This document shows, piece after piece, positions 30,247-39,753 of a stretch of 64,000 bases of DNA. Within the stretch, counting starts at the first letter, position 1, and each line of letters starts with the position of its first letter. Made by a program: the position numbers and the translations under genes. This DNA comes from Nocardia ignorata NBRC 108230 (GTDB taxonomy: Bacteria > Actinomycetota > Actinomycetes > Mycobacteriales > Mycobacteriaceae). The stretch spans positions 124,001-188,000 of the forward strand of contig NZ_BDBI01000005.1 of assembly GCF_001612905.1 (NCBI RefSeq). Direction: 5' to 3'. The notes beneath the pieces are model-generated. The model had not been told where the DNA came from. It saw only the letters and a list, made by a program, of their open reading frames with translations, and did no database searches.

Positions 30247-31638
30247 ATGACCGCGCCCGCGCCCCACGGCATCAGTGGTCACGTCGCGGGTTTCGTCGCG
30301 GCGTTGCGCTCGCGTGGGGTGCCGGTCGGTCCGTCGGAAACCGTCGACGCCGGCCAGGTACTCACCGTGCTCGACCTGCTCGACCGGGAAGCGGTGCGGG
30401 AGGGCCTGGCCTGCGCTCTGCTGCGTCGGCCCACCCACCGCGCCACCTTCGACAGCCTCTTCGACCTGTGGTTCCCGGTCGCCGTCGGGCAGCGCAGTGC
30501 CGAGGCGCCCGAACTGCCCCGCACACCCGACGGGCGTGTCGATCTGCCCGCCCTGCGCGAACAGCTCGCCGAATTGCTCGCCACCCCCGACAGCGGCAAC
30601 CAGCTCGAGCTGCTCGCCGCCCAGGTGGTGGAGCAGCTCGGGCGGTACCAGTCGGCGCGTGGGCCGTCGTTCTCCGCCTACCAGGCGCTCAAAGACCTTG
30701 CGCCGCAGACCTTGCTGGCGCGTGCGCTGGCCGGTCTCGCCCTCCCGCCCGACGCGAGCGAACGGGACGCCGAGATCGCGCAGCGCCTGCTGCGGATGCG
30801 CATCGCCAGCTTCCGCGCCACCGTGGAGGAGGAGACGAACCGCCGCGTCGCCGAGCAGATCGGGCGGGAACGGGTCGCCACCTACGGGGTCGCCCGGCAA
30901 GCGGAGGACGCCGACTTCCTGCGCGCCTCCGAACGCGAACTCGCCGATCTGCGCCGGGGAACCCATCGGCTGGCGCGGATTCTCGCCTCGCGTTTGGCGG
31001 TGCGGCGCAAGCGTTCCCGTCGCGGCGAGATCGACCTGCGCAAGACCCTGCGGGCATCGATGTCCACCGGCGGCGTGCCGATCGACCTGGTGCAGCGCAA
31101 ACCGCGCCCCGGGCGCCCTGATCTGGTTCTGCTGTGCGACATCTCGGGCTCGGTGGCCGGCTTCAGCGGCTTCACCCTGCTGCTGGTGAGCGCCCTGCGC
31201 GAACAGTTCTCCCGGGTGCGGATCTTCGCGTTCGTCGACCGCACCGACGAGGTCACCGACTACTTCGGCCCGCAGACCGGTCTCGACGACGTGCTCACCA
31301 GAATCTTCACCCAGTCCACCGTCATCGACTCCGACGGCCACTCCGACTACGGCCAGGCCTTCACCAGCTTCGCCGACAACTTCGGTGACGCCGTCACCAG
31401 CCGCACGTCACTGCTTGTCCTCGGCGACGGCCGAACCAACTACCGCAACCCGCAGGTGCACACGCTGCGCGGGCTGGTCGAGACCGCCAAACACGCGCAC
31501 TGGCTCAACCCGGAACCGCACAATCTTTGGGGCACAGGCGATTCGGCCGCACCCGACTACGGTGCGGTGATCGAGATGCACGAATGCCGGTCGGCCCGCC
31601 AGCTCACCGACGTCGTGTCGAAACTGCTGCCCGTCTGA
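30247..31638 (+). CDS. VWA-domain protein (CoxE-like) partner of MoxR ATPase
   Basis: 463 residues. The C-terminal half is a von Willebrand A domain with a MIDAS motif in LLCDISGSVAGFSGF (near residue 300), then DSDGHSDYGQAF and VLGDGRTNYRNP. The N-terminal half is helical with a charged linker. It is in the same operon as, and 3 nt after, the MoxR ATPase, so the two probably form one chaperone-like complex (known for MoxR/VWA pairs). The client is unknown. Confidence 0.92.
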   Translation: MTAPAPHGISGHVAGFVAALRSRGVPVGPSETVDAGQVLTVLDLLDREAVREGLACALLRRPTHRATFDSLFDLWFPVAVGQRSAEAPELPRTPDGRVDLPALREQLAELLATPDSGNQLELLAAQVVEQLGRYQSARGPSFSAYQALKDLAPQTLLARALAGLALPPDASERDAEIAQRLLRMRIASFRATVEEETNRRVAEQIGRERVATYGVARQAEDADFLRASERELADLRRGTHRLARILASRLAVRRKRSRRGEIDLRKTLRASMSTGGVPIDLVQRKPRPGRPDLVLLCDISGSVAGFSGFTLLLVSALREQFSRVRIFAFVDRTDEVTDYFGPQTGLDDVLTRIFTQSTVIDSDGHSDYGQAFTSFADNFGDAVTSRTSLLVLGDGRTNYRNPQVHTLRGLVETAKHAHWLNPEPHNLWGTGDSAAPDYGAVIEMHECRSARQLTDVVSKLLPV

Positions 31639-31649
31639 GGAGCCGCGAG

Positions 31650-31985
31650 ATGGATGTATTGGCGTACTGCCTGGCCGAACCCGGTGCGTGGGAAGACGAA
31701 CCGTGGGAGGGCGACACCGTGGCCAAGGTGGGCGACAAGGTGTTCGCATTTCTCGGCGCGGGCACATCGATCGGTCTCAAATGCGGACGAGACCGCGCCG
31801 AGGCCGACGAACTGGTCACCATCTACCCCGACGATGTCACCACCTCGGCCTACATCGGCCGCTACGGCTGGAACAGCATTCGTGTCGGCGGCGCCGTTCC
31901 CGACGACGAACTACGCGAACTCATCGACGCGTCCTACGACGCGATCGTCGCCAAACTCCCGAAGTCCAAACGGCCGCAGCGCTGA
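31650..31985 (+). CDS. MmcQ/YjbR family protein
   Basis: A 111-residue DNA-binding-like CyaY-fold protein: MDVLAYCLAEPGAWEDEPWEGDTVAKVGDK at the start, KCGRDRAEAD and YIGRYGWNSIRVGG in the middle, and DASYDAIVAKLPKSKR at the end. The family has no established biochemical role. GAGGAG precedes the ATG, 11 nt after the VWA gene, so it is likely the last gene of that operon. Confidence 0.88.
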   Translation: MDVLAYCLAEPGAWEDEPWEGDTVAKVGDKVFAFLGAGTSIGLKCGRDRAEADELVTIYPDDVTTSAYIGRYGWNSIRVGGAVPDDELRELIDASYDAIVAKLPKSKRPQR

Positions 31986-32134
31986 AACGTTGAGCGGACG
32001 TTAAGCCACTTGTAGGGGCGAACCACCAAGATCACCGCCATGCTGGCTGGGGCGTCGCGCGGCGACGGGCGAACTGAACATCGGGGATCGGACCGCGAGA
32101 TCGAATTCGTCGCCCGCGTCTGTGTCGTGCGGAT

Positions 32135-33301
32135 GTGGTCCGCCCGGTGAGCGATCGGTTCGCCGCCGAGAACGATGACGCTCGAGCCGAATCCGCCGCG
32201 CCAGCCGAACCCGCCGCCCATGCCGCGCTCGTCGGGCCTGTCGTCCACGCCGCGCGGATCGGAGGGGCGATCGACGAGGGCGCCGGCCACGATGCCGAGC
32301 TCCGGGTCGGTGCTCCCGCCGGTCAGGTGAATGCCTCCGGTTCGGCTGCCGCCGAGGCGGCCCGCCTTCTCGAGCCCGGTTCGCTGGCCCGCGCCGCGCG
32401 AAAGCTCGCGACGATCGCGGCGGCGCGCCTCATCGACGCACCCGACGCGGCGGAGGCGCAGTTGCGGCGTGCCCTGGTCGTCGGCGCGGCGGAGCTCGGG
32501 GCACGGGAGCGGGCGGAGCTACGGACACGGCTGGTCACCGCTGTCGCCGCCCAACCCGGTCGCGCTCGCGATGTCGCCCGCGCGGCTGCCGCGGCCGCCG
32601 CCGACTGGGCGCCGATCTCACCGGCCGACTCGACACATCTGTGGATCGTCGCGGGCCGCTCGTGGCATCGGGCGCGATCGCATACCGAGGCGGTGCGGGC
32701 GTTCGACCAGGCGCTGCTCGGCGGGGCAGCAGTCGGCTACCCACCCGGCGAGCTCGCGCGAGTCCGTGCGGTCTTCGCCGAATCGCTCAACCACCTCGGC
32801 CGATACCGTGAGGCAGCCTGGCAGTTCACCGAGGCCGCCCGGCTGATCGCCGCCTCGCCCACCGAGCGGCACCGGCACGCCGATCTGCTGTGGTCGGCGG
32901 CGGTGGCAAGGGAATGTTGCGGGCAGGAATCGGAGGCGCTCGGCGGCTACCTGCGTGCGGCCGGTCTCTGGGGTGAACAGGACAAGATCGTGCCCCGCGC
33001 GCGCTGCCTGCGCGCGGCGGCCTGGCTGCAACTACGCGGCCCCGGCGGGACGCTGCGCGGCCCGTGGTGGGTGACCCTGGACGTGCTGCTCACCGAACTG
33101 AACCGCCTCGTCGCCGCCGACCCGGCCGCCCACCACGTCGAGGAGTTGCGTCGCACCCGCAGTCAGTTCGCCCAGATGTGCGCCCAGGCGTCGGGCACGG
33201 CCGAGCACCGACCGGCCGAAGCGGGCCCGCGACCACGGCGAGCCGATCGGCCCCGGTTCCCGGAGCCCTCCGATCCGTACGAATGGTGGCGGTCCTATTA
33301 A
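32135..33301 (+). CDS. Alanine-rich protein with TPR-like repeats, function unknown
   Basis: About 388 residues; the GTG at 32135 is uncertain and GTG 32147 is equally possible. The first 90 residues are Ala/Glu-rich and low in complexity. Residues about 165-300 form helical repeats of TPR type ([55 protein letters not shown]). The C-terminus is disordered and ends YEWWRSY. No signal peptide is seen. It precedes nadD by 11 nt but has no obvious link to NAD synthesis. Confidence 0.75.
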   Translation: MVRPVSDRFAAENDDARAESAAPAEPAAHAALVGPVVHAARIGGAIDEGAGHDAELRVGAPAGQVNASGSAAAEAARLLEPGSLARAARKLATIAAARLIDAPDAAEAQLRRALVVGAAELGARERAELRTRLVTAVAAQPGRARDVARAAAAAAADWAPISPADSTHLWIVAGRSWHRARSHTEAVRAFDQALLGGAAVGYPPGELARVRAVFAESLNHLGRYREAAWQFTEAARLIAASPTERHRHADLLWSAAVARECCGQESEALGGYLRAAGLWGEQDKIVPRARCLRAAAWLQLRGPGGTLRGPWWVTLDVLLTELNRLVAADPAAHHVEELRRTRSQFAQMCAQASGTAEHRPAEAGPRPRRADRPRFPEPSDPYEWWRSY

Positions 33302-33312
33302 GCTCGGACCTC

Positions 33313-33957
33313 ATGCACGAGACAGCCCGGCCGCGCCGCAAGCTCGGCGTGATGGGTGGCACGTTCGATCCCGTTCACCACGGTCACCTCGTCGCCGCCA
33401 GCGAGGTCGCGCACCTGTTCGACCTGGACGAGGTGATCTTCGTCCCGACCGGTCAGCCCTGGCAGAAGGCGGGCAAACAGGTCAGTCCCGCCGAGGACCG
33501 CTACCTGATGACCGTGATCGCCACCGCGTCCAACCCGAGGTTCTCGGTGAGCCGGGCCGACATCGAACGCAACAAGGTCACCTACACCGTCGACACCCTG
33601 CGCGAGATGCAGAGCGCCCATCCCGACGCCGAGCTGTACTTCATCACCGGTGCGGACGCGCTGGCCAACATCCTGACATGGCAGGATTGGGCCGAACTGT
33701 TCGAACTGGCGAAGTTCGTCGGGGTGAGCCGTCCGGGGTACGAGCTGAACACCGACCATCTCGAGGAACATCTGCGGGACCTTCCCGCCGATGCCGTGAC
33801 GATGATCGAGATCCCCGCGCTGGCCATCTCGTCGAGCGAATGCCGGCGCCGCGCCGCGCAGGGTCGGCCGGTCTGGTACCTCGTCCCCGATGGCGTGGTG
33901 CAGTACATATCGAAGCGGCACCTCTATGTGCCCGCAGGAACGGAAGGTAAGGCATGA
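33313..33957 (+). CDS. nadD: Nicotinate-nucleotide adenylyltransferase
   Basis: A 214-residue enzyme that makes deamido-NAD from nicotinate mononucleotide and ATP. The nucleotidyltransferase motif [15 protein letters not shown] is at residues 15-29, and the ISSSECRRR motif near residue 178 binds phosphates. The ATG at 33313 places the motif at the usual distance from the N-terminus; the longer in-frame ORF overlaps the previous gene. Its stop overlaps rsfS by 4 nt (ATGA). The order nadD-rsfS-gpgP-octT matches Rv2421c-Rv2418c. Confidence 0.96.
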   Translation: MHETARPRRKLGVMGGTFDPVHHGHLVAASEVAHLFDLDEVIFVPTGQPWQKAGKQVSPAEDRYLMTVIATASNPRFSVSRADIERNKVTYTVDTLREMQSAHPDAELYFITGADALANILTWQDWAELFELAKFVGVSRPGYELNTDHLEEHLRDLPADAVTMIEIPALAISSSECRRRAAQGRPVWYLVPDGVVQYISKRHLYVPAGTEGKA

Positions 33958-34370
33958 GCGCCACCGCCGAAGCGGTCGAGATGGCCAGAGTCGCCGCACT
34001 CGCGGCCGACGACAAGCTCGCCACCGATGTCGTTGTCCTCGACGTCTCCGAACAGCTGGTGATCACCGACTGTTTCGTGATCGCGTCGGCGCCCAACGAG
34101 CGTCAGGTCAACGCGATCGTCGACAACGTCGAGGAGAAGCTGCGCGAGGCCGGGCACAAGCCGGTTCGTCGCGAAGGCACCCGCGAGGGACGCTGGGCGC
34201 TGCTCGACTACGTCGACGTGGTCGTGCACATCCAGCACAACGACGAGCGCAACTTCTACGCCCTCGAACGCCTGTGGCGTGACTGCCCGACGGTCCCCGT
34301 GGACGGTATCGCCGCACCCAAGGCCCCGGCCGCCGACGACGACGCGCAGGCAGAGGCAGACAGCGAGTGA
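33954..34370 (+). CDS. rsfS: Ribosomal silencing factor RsfS
   Basis: A 138-residue RsfS/YbeB/Iojap protein that binds uL14 and blocks subunit joining in starved cells. [33 protein letters not shown] and [21 protein letters not shown] are the conserved core. The last 25 residues are a disordered acidic tail. It overlaps nadD (ATGA) and gpgP (GTGA), so the three are translationally coupled. Confidence 0.96.
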   Translation: MSATAEAVEMARVAALAADDKLATDVVVLDVSEQLVITDCFVIASAPNERQVNAIVDNVEEKLREAGHKPVRREGTREGRWALLDYVDVVVHIQHNDERNFYALERLWRDCPTVPVDGIAAPKAPAADDDAQAEADSE

Positions 34371-35026
34371 GCAAGTACGCCCATGTTCGCACGCTGATCC
34401 TGCTGCGGCACGGGCAGACCGAATGGAACGCCGCCGACCGGATGCAGGGCCAGATCGACACCGATCTCACCGAGCTCGGTCGTCAGCAGGCCAAAGAGGC
34501 TGCCCGAGAACTGGTTTCACGCAACGCCATCGCCATCCACGCCTCCGATCTGCGTCGTGCCAAGGAAACCGCCCAGGCCCTCGGTGACCTCAGTGATCTG
34601 CCGGTGATCACCGATACCCGCCTGCGCGAGACCAACCTGGGCGACTGGGAAGGCCTGACCCACCTCGAGGTGGACGCCGACTACCCCGGGGCCCGGGTGC
34701 AGTGGCGGCTCGACGCCACCTACCGTCCGCCCGGTGGTGAGAGCAAACTCGAGGTCGGCGCCCGGTCGCTGCCCGTGGTGCGCGAACTGTACAACGAGCG
34801 GCAGGATTGGCCCGGTCGGACTATCATCCTGGTTGCGCACGGCGGGCTGATCGCTGCCCTGACGGCCGCGTTGCTGGATCTGCCACCGGAGAACTGGCCT
34901 GCCCTCGGTGGGCTGGCCAATACAAGCTGGGTGCAGCTGTCCAGTCACGGCCCGGATGTCGACCGACCCGGCTGGCGCCTCGATGTTTGGAACGCAGCGG
35001 CGAAGGTAGCTCCCGATGTCCTCTGA
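34367..35026 (+). CDS. gpgP: Glucosyl-3-phosphoglycerate phosphatase (histidine phosphatase)
   Basis: A 219-residue histidine-phosphatase-fold enzyme. The phospho-acceptor is in [10 protein letters not shown] near residue 14 and the second histidine is in [11 protein letters not shown]. Gene order identifies it with Rv2419c (GpgP), which dephosphorylates glucosyl-3-phosphoglycerate in methylglucose lipopolysaccharide synthesis. The assignment to that substrate rests on synteny with rsfS and the octT-like gene. GTG start; the stop overlaps the next gene by 11 nt. Confidence 0.9.
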   Translation: MSKYAHVRTLILLRHGQTEWNAADRMQGQIDTDLTELGRQQAKEAARELVSRNAIAIHASDLRRAKETAQALGDLSDLPVITDTRLRETNLGDWEGLTHLEVDADYPGARVQWRLDATYRPPGGESKLEVGARSLPVVRELYNERQDWPGRTIILVAHGGLIAALTAALLDLPPENWPALGGLANTSWVQLSSHGPDVDRPGWRLDVWNAAAKVAPDVL

Positions 35027-36521
35027 AGAGCCCGTCCGATCGGTACCGGACGAATTGTTCCAGCAGGTGACGGCCAAGCCCGGACGGCAATTGCCGGACG
35101 CGCTGTTCGGCCCGCCACCGGCGCGGCCCGCACGCCCCGAGCGTGAGGAGCCGATCCGTTCGGTACCCGACGAACTCTTCAAGCAGGTCACCGCGCGCAG
35201 TACGCGATCGCTGCCCGACGCGCTGTTCGGGCCACCGCCTTCCCCGGTCGGCGAACCCGAGGCCGGTTCGTCGCCTGAGGGCGAGACCGGTTCGAGTGCA
35301 CAGGATTCCGGTGCGGAGTCGTCGGACGACGAGGGTTCCGTAGCGGCGAATGTTGTCGACGATGCCGGGAAGGTCGGCGCCGGTTCGTCGGTGAGCGCCG
35401 ACGTACTGACCGACGGCTCGGATTCCTTTGCAGCTCAGGCTGATACCGGCACCGCGCAGACAGAAACGGCTCAGCCGCAGGCGGAGGCTTCGGATGTCGC
35501 TCTGATCGAAACTGCTCCTGCGCAGGACGACGCTTCCGGTATCGCTCACGCGGAATCGGTTTCGGTGCACGCTGATGCAGCCGCTGGCGCGCGGCTCGGA
35601 GCTGAGACGGTGGAATCCGGGTCCACTGGCGAAGGGGAGCCCACTGCGCGATCTTTGATCGCGCCTTCCCCGGTCCAGCCGGCCGATGGGGTGAGCGTGG
35701 CGCCGAGTGTTCTCGCGGAACCTGCTGCCCCGCAGGATCAGTCGATCAGCGCTGTCGATGTCGAGGCGCCCGTGGTTCGGCAGGAGGCCTCGACCGAGGT
35801 GGTGGAGCAGGCGTCGCCTCGGCCGGTGCTGTTGGTGATCGCCGATTCGCTCGCCTACTTCGGGCCCAAGGGCGGATTGCCTGCCGATGATCCGAGGATC
35901 TGGCCGAATCTCGTGGCGGCCGAACTGGATTGGGATGTCGAGCTGGTCGCCCGGATCGGGTGGACCTGCCGTGACGCCTACTGGGCACTGATCGGTGATC
36001 CCCGGGTGTGGGCCGCGGTGCCGCGAGCGGGGGCTGTCGTTTTCGCCGTCGGCGGCATGGACACCCTGCCGTCGCCGCTGCCCACCGCCTTGCGGGAGAC
36101 GATCCGCTACATCCGTCCGCCCCGGCTGCGTCGCGGGGTGCGGGCCACCTACAACTGGCTGCAGCCGAAGCTGTCGAAACTCGGTCGCCCCGTTGCTCTT
36201 CCACCGAGGGTGAGCGTGGACTATCTGGAGCAGTCGCGTGAGGCGCTGACCCAGTTGCGTCCGGAGCTGCCGGTGGTCGCGGTGTTGCCGTCGGTGCATC
36301 GCTGCGATGCCTACGGTCGCGTGCACCGTGGTCGGCCGCGCGCGGTGAAGGCATTGCGGGCGTGGTCGGCGCGTACCTCGGTGCCGCTGGTCGACCTCGG
36401 CGAAGCCGTGCGCGACGACATCGAATCGGGATCGGCCAACCCCGACGGTATCCACTGGGGCTGGGCCGGGCATCAGGCGGTCGCCACCGCCATGACCAAG
36501 GCGCTGCAGGAGGTCCGGTAG
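35016..36521 (+). CDS. OctT-like SGNH acyltransferase with repeated N-terminal extension
   Basis: 501 residues. The C-terminal domain (from about residue 268) is SGNH-like: [13 protein letters not shown] with the nucleophile serine, [13 protein letters not shown], and [12 protein letters not shown] with the catalytic Asp-His. Synteny matches Rv2418c, the octanoyltransferase OctT acting on (di)glucosylglycerate. The first 265 residues are additional: two near-identical units (about residues 4-35 and 44-75) of the form [22 protein letters not shown] at exactly 40-residue spacing, then an acidic disordered linker. The extension is not part of the usual enzyme. It overlaps gpgP by 11 nt. Confidence 0.82.
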   Translation: MSSEEPVRSVPDELFQQVTAKPGRQLPDALFGPPPARPARPEREEPIRSVPDELFKQVTARSTRSLPDALFGPPPSPVGEPEAGSSPEGETGSSAQDSGAESSDDEGSVAANVVDDAGKVGAGSSVSADVLTDGSDSFAAQADTGTAQTETAQPQAEASDVALIETAPAQDDASGIAHAESVSVHADAAAGARLGAETVESGSTGEGEPTARSLIAPSPVQPADGVSVAPSVLAEPAAPQDQSISAVDVEAPVVRQEASTEVVEQASPRPVLLVIADSLAYFGPKGGLPADDPRIWPNLVAAELDWDVELVARIGWTCRDAYWALIGDPRVWAAVPRAGAVVFAVGGMDTLPSPLPTALRETIRYIRPPRLRRGVRATYNWLQPKLSKLGRPVALPPRVSVDYLEQSREALTQLRPELPVVAVLPSVHRCDAYGRVHRGRPRAVKALRAWSARTSVPLVDLGEAVRDDIESGSANPDGIHWGWAGHQAVATAMTKALQEVR

Positions 36522-36524
36522 TCC

Positions 36525-37367
36525 GTGGCCGTTGTGGTGGTCACCGATTCGGCGGCCGGGTTGTCCGCCGACCTCGTCGCCGAGCTCGGTATCGAAGTGG
36601 TGCCCCTGCACGTGCTGGTCGGTGACCGGCAGCTGCGCGAGGGCGTCGAGCCGGTCGAGATCGACTACAGCGCCGACTCGGTCACCACGTCGGCGGCCTC
36701 GCCGGGTGAGTTGCGCGAGGCCTACGAACGCGCCATGGAGCACAGCGGCGGCGACGGAGTGGTCGCCGTGCACCTGTCGCGGATGTTGTCGGCCACCTGG
36801 GAGGCAGGGCGACAGGCGGTGAGCGAGATGGGCGCCGACGGCCGTGTGCGCCTGGTGGATTCGCTCGGCGCGGGCTTGGCCACGGGATTGCCCGTCCTCG
36901 GCGCCGCCCGCCGCGCCCGGTCCGGTGACACCCTCGACGCGGTCTACGAGTGTGCGGTCGCCGCCGCCAACCGTGCCCGCACCTTCATTCTGGTGAACCG
37001 CACCGAACAGTTGCGTAAGGGCGGCAGGCTCAGCAGCGCGGCTGCCTTCTTCGGTAGCGAACTCGTCACCAAACCGCTGCTGCAGTTGGTCGAGGGCAAA
37101 CTGGAGCTGCGGGAAAAAGTGCGTACACGGTCGCGCGCCGTGACCAAGCTCGTCGCCGCCGCGACGTCCGCCGCGGGCACCGAGGGCGTAGCCCTCGGTA
37201 TCCAGCACCTGGGTGCCGCGGAGGCCGCCGAGTCCCTGGCTACCCAACTGCGCGAACAGAATCCCACCCTCACCGAACTCCACATCGCGGAATTCGGCCC
37301 CACGCTCGGTGTTCACCTCGGTGTTGGCGCCCTCGGCGTCGCGGTGCTGCCCGGCGGATGCGCCTAG
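36525..37367 (+). CDS. DegV family fatty-acid-binding protein
   Basis: A 280-residue DegV-fold protein. VVVTDSAAGLSADLVAELGIEVVPLHVLVGDRQLREG is the family start, TTSAASPGELREAYERAM follows, and VNRTEQLRKGGRLSSAAAFFG holds the lipid-phosphate contacts. DegV proteins bind a fatty acid, and FakB homologues present it to the kinase FakA; no FakA gene is visible here. GTG start, 3 nt after the octT-like gene. Same place as Rv2417c. Confidence 0.92.
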   Translation: MAVVVVTDSAAGLSADLVAELGIEVVPLHVLVGDRQLREGVEPVEIDYSADSVTTSAASPGELREAYERAMEHSGGDGVVAVHLSRMLSATWEAGRQAVSEMGADGRVRLVDSLGAGLATGLPVLGAARRARSGDTLDAVYECAVAAANRARTFILVNRTEQLRKGGRLSSAAAFFGSELVTKPLLQLVEGKLELREKVRTRSRAVTKLVAAATSAAGTEGVALGIQHLGAAEAAESLATQLREQNPTLTELHIAEFGPTLGVHLGVGALGVAVLPGGCA

Positions 37368-37417
37368 GCCGAGAATCTCGCTGATGACAACCGGCGCGCC
37401 CGGATCGGTCCTCTGCT

Positions 37418-37430
37418 TACGGTGGAGAAC
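37418..37430 (+). promoter_or_regulatory. Leaderless -10 box for the GNAT gene
   Basis: TACGGT (37418-37423) lies 7 nt before the ATG at 37431, which supports that start over the ATG three codons upstream. Confidence 0.55.
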
Positions 37431-37919
37431 ATGACCGCCTCCACCACGCGACCGACCCCACCCGCCGTCGAAGTGCTGACCGTCGACTGGGAGCATCCGG
37501 ACGCGGACGTGCTGCGCGCGGAGATGTCGGCCGAGGTCGGCCCGCGCTACGCGTATATCGAATTCGTCGGGCCGCCGCCGACAGTCGTCGACCCGCGCAC
37601 CGTCCACAAGACCTTCGTGGCCTACGCGGGCCGGACACCCGCGGGTCATGCCGCGGTGCGCTGGAACGCGGGGGATCTGGAGCTCAAGCGGATGTTCGTC
37701 CGGCCGGCCTTTCGTGGCACGGGCACAGCGACGGCTCTGCTCGCGGCCGCCGAAGCGGCGGCGCGGGAGGCGGGGCGACCGCGGCTCATCCTGCAGACCG
37801 GGCATCTGCAACCCGATGCGGTGCGGTTCTACGAACGCAGCGGATATCACCGGATCCCGCTGTTCGCGCCGTATCACGAGCTGCCGCTGTCGAACTGCTT
37901 CGCCAAGAACCTGGCCTGA
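37431..37919 (+). CDS. GNAT family N-acetyltransferase
   Basis: A 162-residue acetyltransferase. The acetyl-CoA loop is in LKRMFVRPAFRGTGTATALLAAAE (motif A, R/Q-x-x-G-x-G/A as RGTGTA), followed by PRLILQTGHLQPDAVRFYERSGYH. The substrate is unknown. It occupies the place of eis in M. tuberculosis (Rv2416c), but it is far too short and lacks the tandem GNAT and sterol-carrier parts of Eis, so it is not that enzyme. Confidence 0.9.
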   Translation: MTASTTRPTPPAVEVLTVDWEHPDADVLRAEMSAEVGPRYAYIEFVGPPPTVVDPRTVHKTFVAYAGRTPAGHAAVRWNAGDLELKRMFVRPAFRGTGTATALLAAAEAAAREAGRPRLILQTGHLQPDAVRFYERSGYHRIPLFAPYHELPLSNCFAKNLA

Positions 37920-37940
37920 AAGGGTGCGGTGGCCGGGCTC

Positions 37941-37952
37941 TACGATGCCAGC
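37941..37952 (+). promoter_or_regulatory. Leaderless -10 box for the LexA-like gene
   Basis: TACGAT (37941-37946) lies 6 nt before GTG 37953. No SOS-box-like palindrome (GAAC-N4-GTTC) was seen near it. Confidence 0.5.
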
Positions 37953-38603
37953 GTGACCGCATTCGACGAGTTCGACTTTCCCGATACCTCGAACATGCCG
38001 CCGCGCAGGCAACACATCCTCGCGGTGATCCGGGATTCGGTGCTCGCGCACGGTTATCCGCCGAGTGCGCGCGAGATCGCCGACGCGGTGGGGCTGCGAT
38101 CCACCTCGACGGTCTCCAAACATCTGAAGGCACTGGAGGAGGACGGTTTTCTGCGTCGCGGCGCGGCGATGACCCGGCCCATCGACGTGCGTCTTTTCCT
38201 GCGTGGCGCACCCGGTGCGGGCTCCGATTCGGCCGTCAGCGTGCCGGTTGTCGGTGACATCGCGGCGGGCACACCGATCACCGCCGAACAGCATGCCGAC
38301 GACGTCTTGACGCTGCCACGTGAGCTGGTCGGACGCGGTGAGGTCTTCGGCCTCCGGGTGCGCGGCGACTCCATGATCGACGCCGCCATCTGCGACGGCG
38401 ATCTCGTCGTCGTCCGCAGCCAGCGTGAGGCAAACTCCGGCGACATCGTGGCGGCCATGATCGGCGAGGAGGCGACCGTGAAGGTGTACCGCCGCCGCAA
38501 CGGCCACATCCACCTCGAACCGTGCAACCCCGCCTATTCGACGATCGACGGCGACGACGCCGTCGTCCTCGGCAAAGTGGTCTCGGTGATGCGCCGGCTC
38601 TGA
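37953..38603 (+). CDS. LexA-family self-cleaving repressor (probable paralogue)
   Basis: 216 residues. The N-terminal winged helix has RRQHILAVIRDSVLAHGYPPSAREIADAVGL and a recognition segment RSTSTVSKHLKALEEDGFL. The C-terminal S24 peptidase fold has the cleavage pair A105-G106, the nucleophile S140 in GDSMIDAAICDGD and the base K177 in EATVKVY, so autoproteolysis should be possible. The recognition helix differs from what I recall of canonical mycobacterial LexA (TSTSSVAHQLRTLE), and the gene is at a non-lexA locus, so it is probably a second family member with another regulon (inference). Confidence 0.85.
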   Translation: MTAFDEFDFPDTSNMPPRRQHILAVIRDSVLAHGYPPSAREIADAVGLRSTSTVSKHLKALEEDGFLRRGAAMTRPIDVRLFLRGAPGAGSDSAVSVPVVGDIAAGTPITAEQHADDVLTLPRELVGRGEVFGLRVRGDSMIDAAICDGDLVVVRSQREANSGDIVAAMIGEEATVKVYRRRNGHIHLEPCNPAYSTIDGDDAVVLGKVVSVMRRL

Positions 38604-38611
38604 GCCCGCCG

Positions 38612-39574
38612 CTACGCCGGACCGAACCAGTCCAGCGACCGGCCGTGCGGGTCGGCGAAGGCCGACGCGACCTCGTCCAGCGCGACCACCATGCGCGCCG
38701 CCTCGGACGCCCGTGGCGGGAGCCGACCGGACAGCCAGGGCAGCACGCCTGTGCCTTCCTGGGAAATCCAGTGGCAGGGCAGCGATCGCACTGTCGTGCG
38801 GAACCGTTCCCTGGCTTCCGGCGGGAGGTAGGTGAGGACGGCGCTGTGGAACACCACCACGGTGCTGTCGGATGGCGCGGCGCGCACGAGTTCGGTGATC
38901 CGTTCGTTCAGATCTCCCGTGACGAGGATCGGTGGGTCGGCCGCGACGATCTCGCAGGCTGCGCGCAGTCGCGTCTTCCGGTCCTCCTGGCCGGGCCAGA
39001 CGAGTGCCTCCAACCATTCGCGGCTGTGCCGGTCGGTGACGTCGAGTGGGTTCAGATCGACGCCTGCGCGATAGACGACCTCCGGCAGGGCTGTCGGCAC
39101 GGGGACCGGGCCGCGCACGGTGCAGGGCAACACCACCGGTGACTCGCCGTCCGGTGGGTTCAGCACTGTTGTGCCGTATCGGTAGCTGAAACGGTCCGGG
39201 TAGAGACACAAACCCGCGGAGGCGCCGACCTCGATGAGTGCGAGTGGGCCCGGTAGCCCGGCCAGCACCGGAAGCAGTGTCGCCACACGGCCGACCTCGT
39301 TGGTCTGCGTGCGGTGGGACAACGCCGTTGTCGCGATCGCCTCCCACCGTTCGATCAGCTGCGTGTGGAACTCGCTGTAGGGCACCGCGTTCACGCCGTT
39401 CACCGTCGCGGCGGCGAGCACGAGATTGGGTTGCTGCTTCTCGACGGGCAGCCGCGCCAGCAGCGCCAGGACCGCCGGGTCCTCGGCGATGTCGAGGGCA
39501 CGGCGGTAGTACAGCGGGGAGTTGGTGTGGACCTCCCGCACCGCGAAGTCGCGGAAGCGTTGTGCCAGGTGCAT
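38612..39574 (-). CDS. DUF2332 family protein
   Basis: About 320 residues starting MHLAQRFRDFAVREVHTNSPLYYRRALDIAEDP. The conserved segments of the family are NEVGRVATLLPVLAGL, LIEVGASAGLCLYPDRFSY, and VVVFHSAVLTYLPPEARERF, a methyltransferase-like arrangement. Activity is not established. In-frame ATG 39610 is possible, but the sequence between is not conserved-looking. It is convergent with the LexA-like gene, 8 nt apart. Confidence 0.85.
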   Translation of the reverse strand: MHLAQRFRDFAVREVHTNSPLYYRRALDIAEDPAVLALLARLPVEKQQPNLVLAAATVNGVNAVPYSEFHTQLIERWEAIATTALSHRTQTNEVGRVATLLPVLAGLPGPLALIEVGASAGLCLYPDRFSYRYGTTVLNPPDGESPVVLPCTVRGPVPVPTALPEVVYRAGVDLNPLDVTDRHSREWLEALVWPGQEDRKTRLRAACEIVAADPPILVTGDLNERITELVRAAPSDSTVVVFHSAVLTYLPPEARERFRTTVRSLPCHWISQEGTGVLPWLSGRLPPRASEAARMVVALDEVASAFADPHGRSLDWFGPA

Positions 39575-39740
39575 ATGTACCTGCGTACTGCGAATCGGCC
39601 ATGAGCGCACGGTATCCGGCGAGCACCGCCGTTGGTCAGTGGGAAAGCGCCGCTGACCGGAAGTTGTCCACAGGGCGCGAGTTATCCACAGCCCCGTTGA
39701 AAGACCAGGTGGGCGGCGGGTTTCGAGGAGAGCCGAGGGC

Positions 39741-39753
39741 TAGCGTCGCCGCC
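39741..39753 (+). promoter_or_regulatory. Leaderless -10 box for comEA
   Basis: TAGCGT (39741-39746) lies 7 nt before the ATG at 39754. Confidence 0.5.

Noticed and set aside
37431..37919. Eis aminoglycoside/histone acetyltransferase, by position next to degV
   Set aside because: The protein is 162 residues with a single GNAT domain, while Eis is about 400 residues with two GNAT parts and a sterol-carrier-like domain.
39239..39247. A sixth copy of the GCGAGTGG box
   Set aside because: It lies inside the DUF2332 coding sequence without the GTGTCC loop or a downstream start codon, so it is chance.
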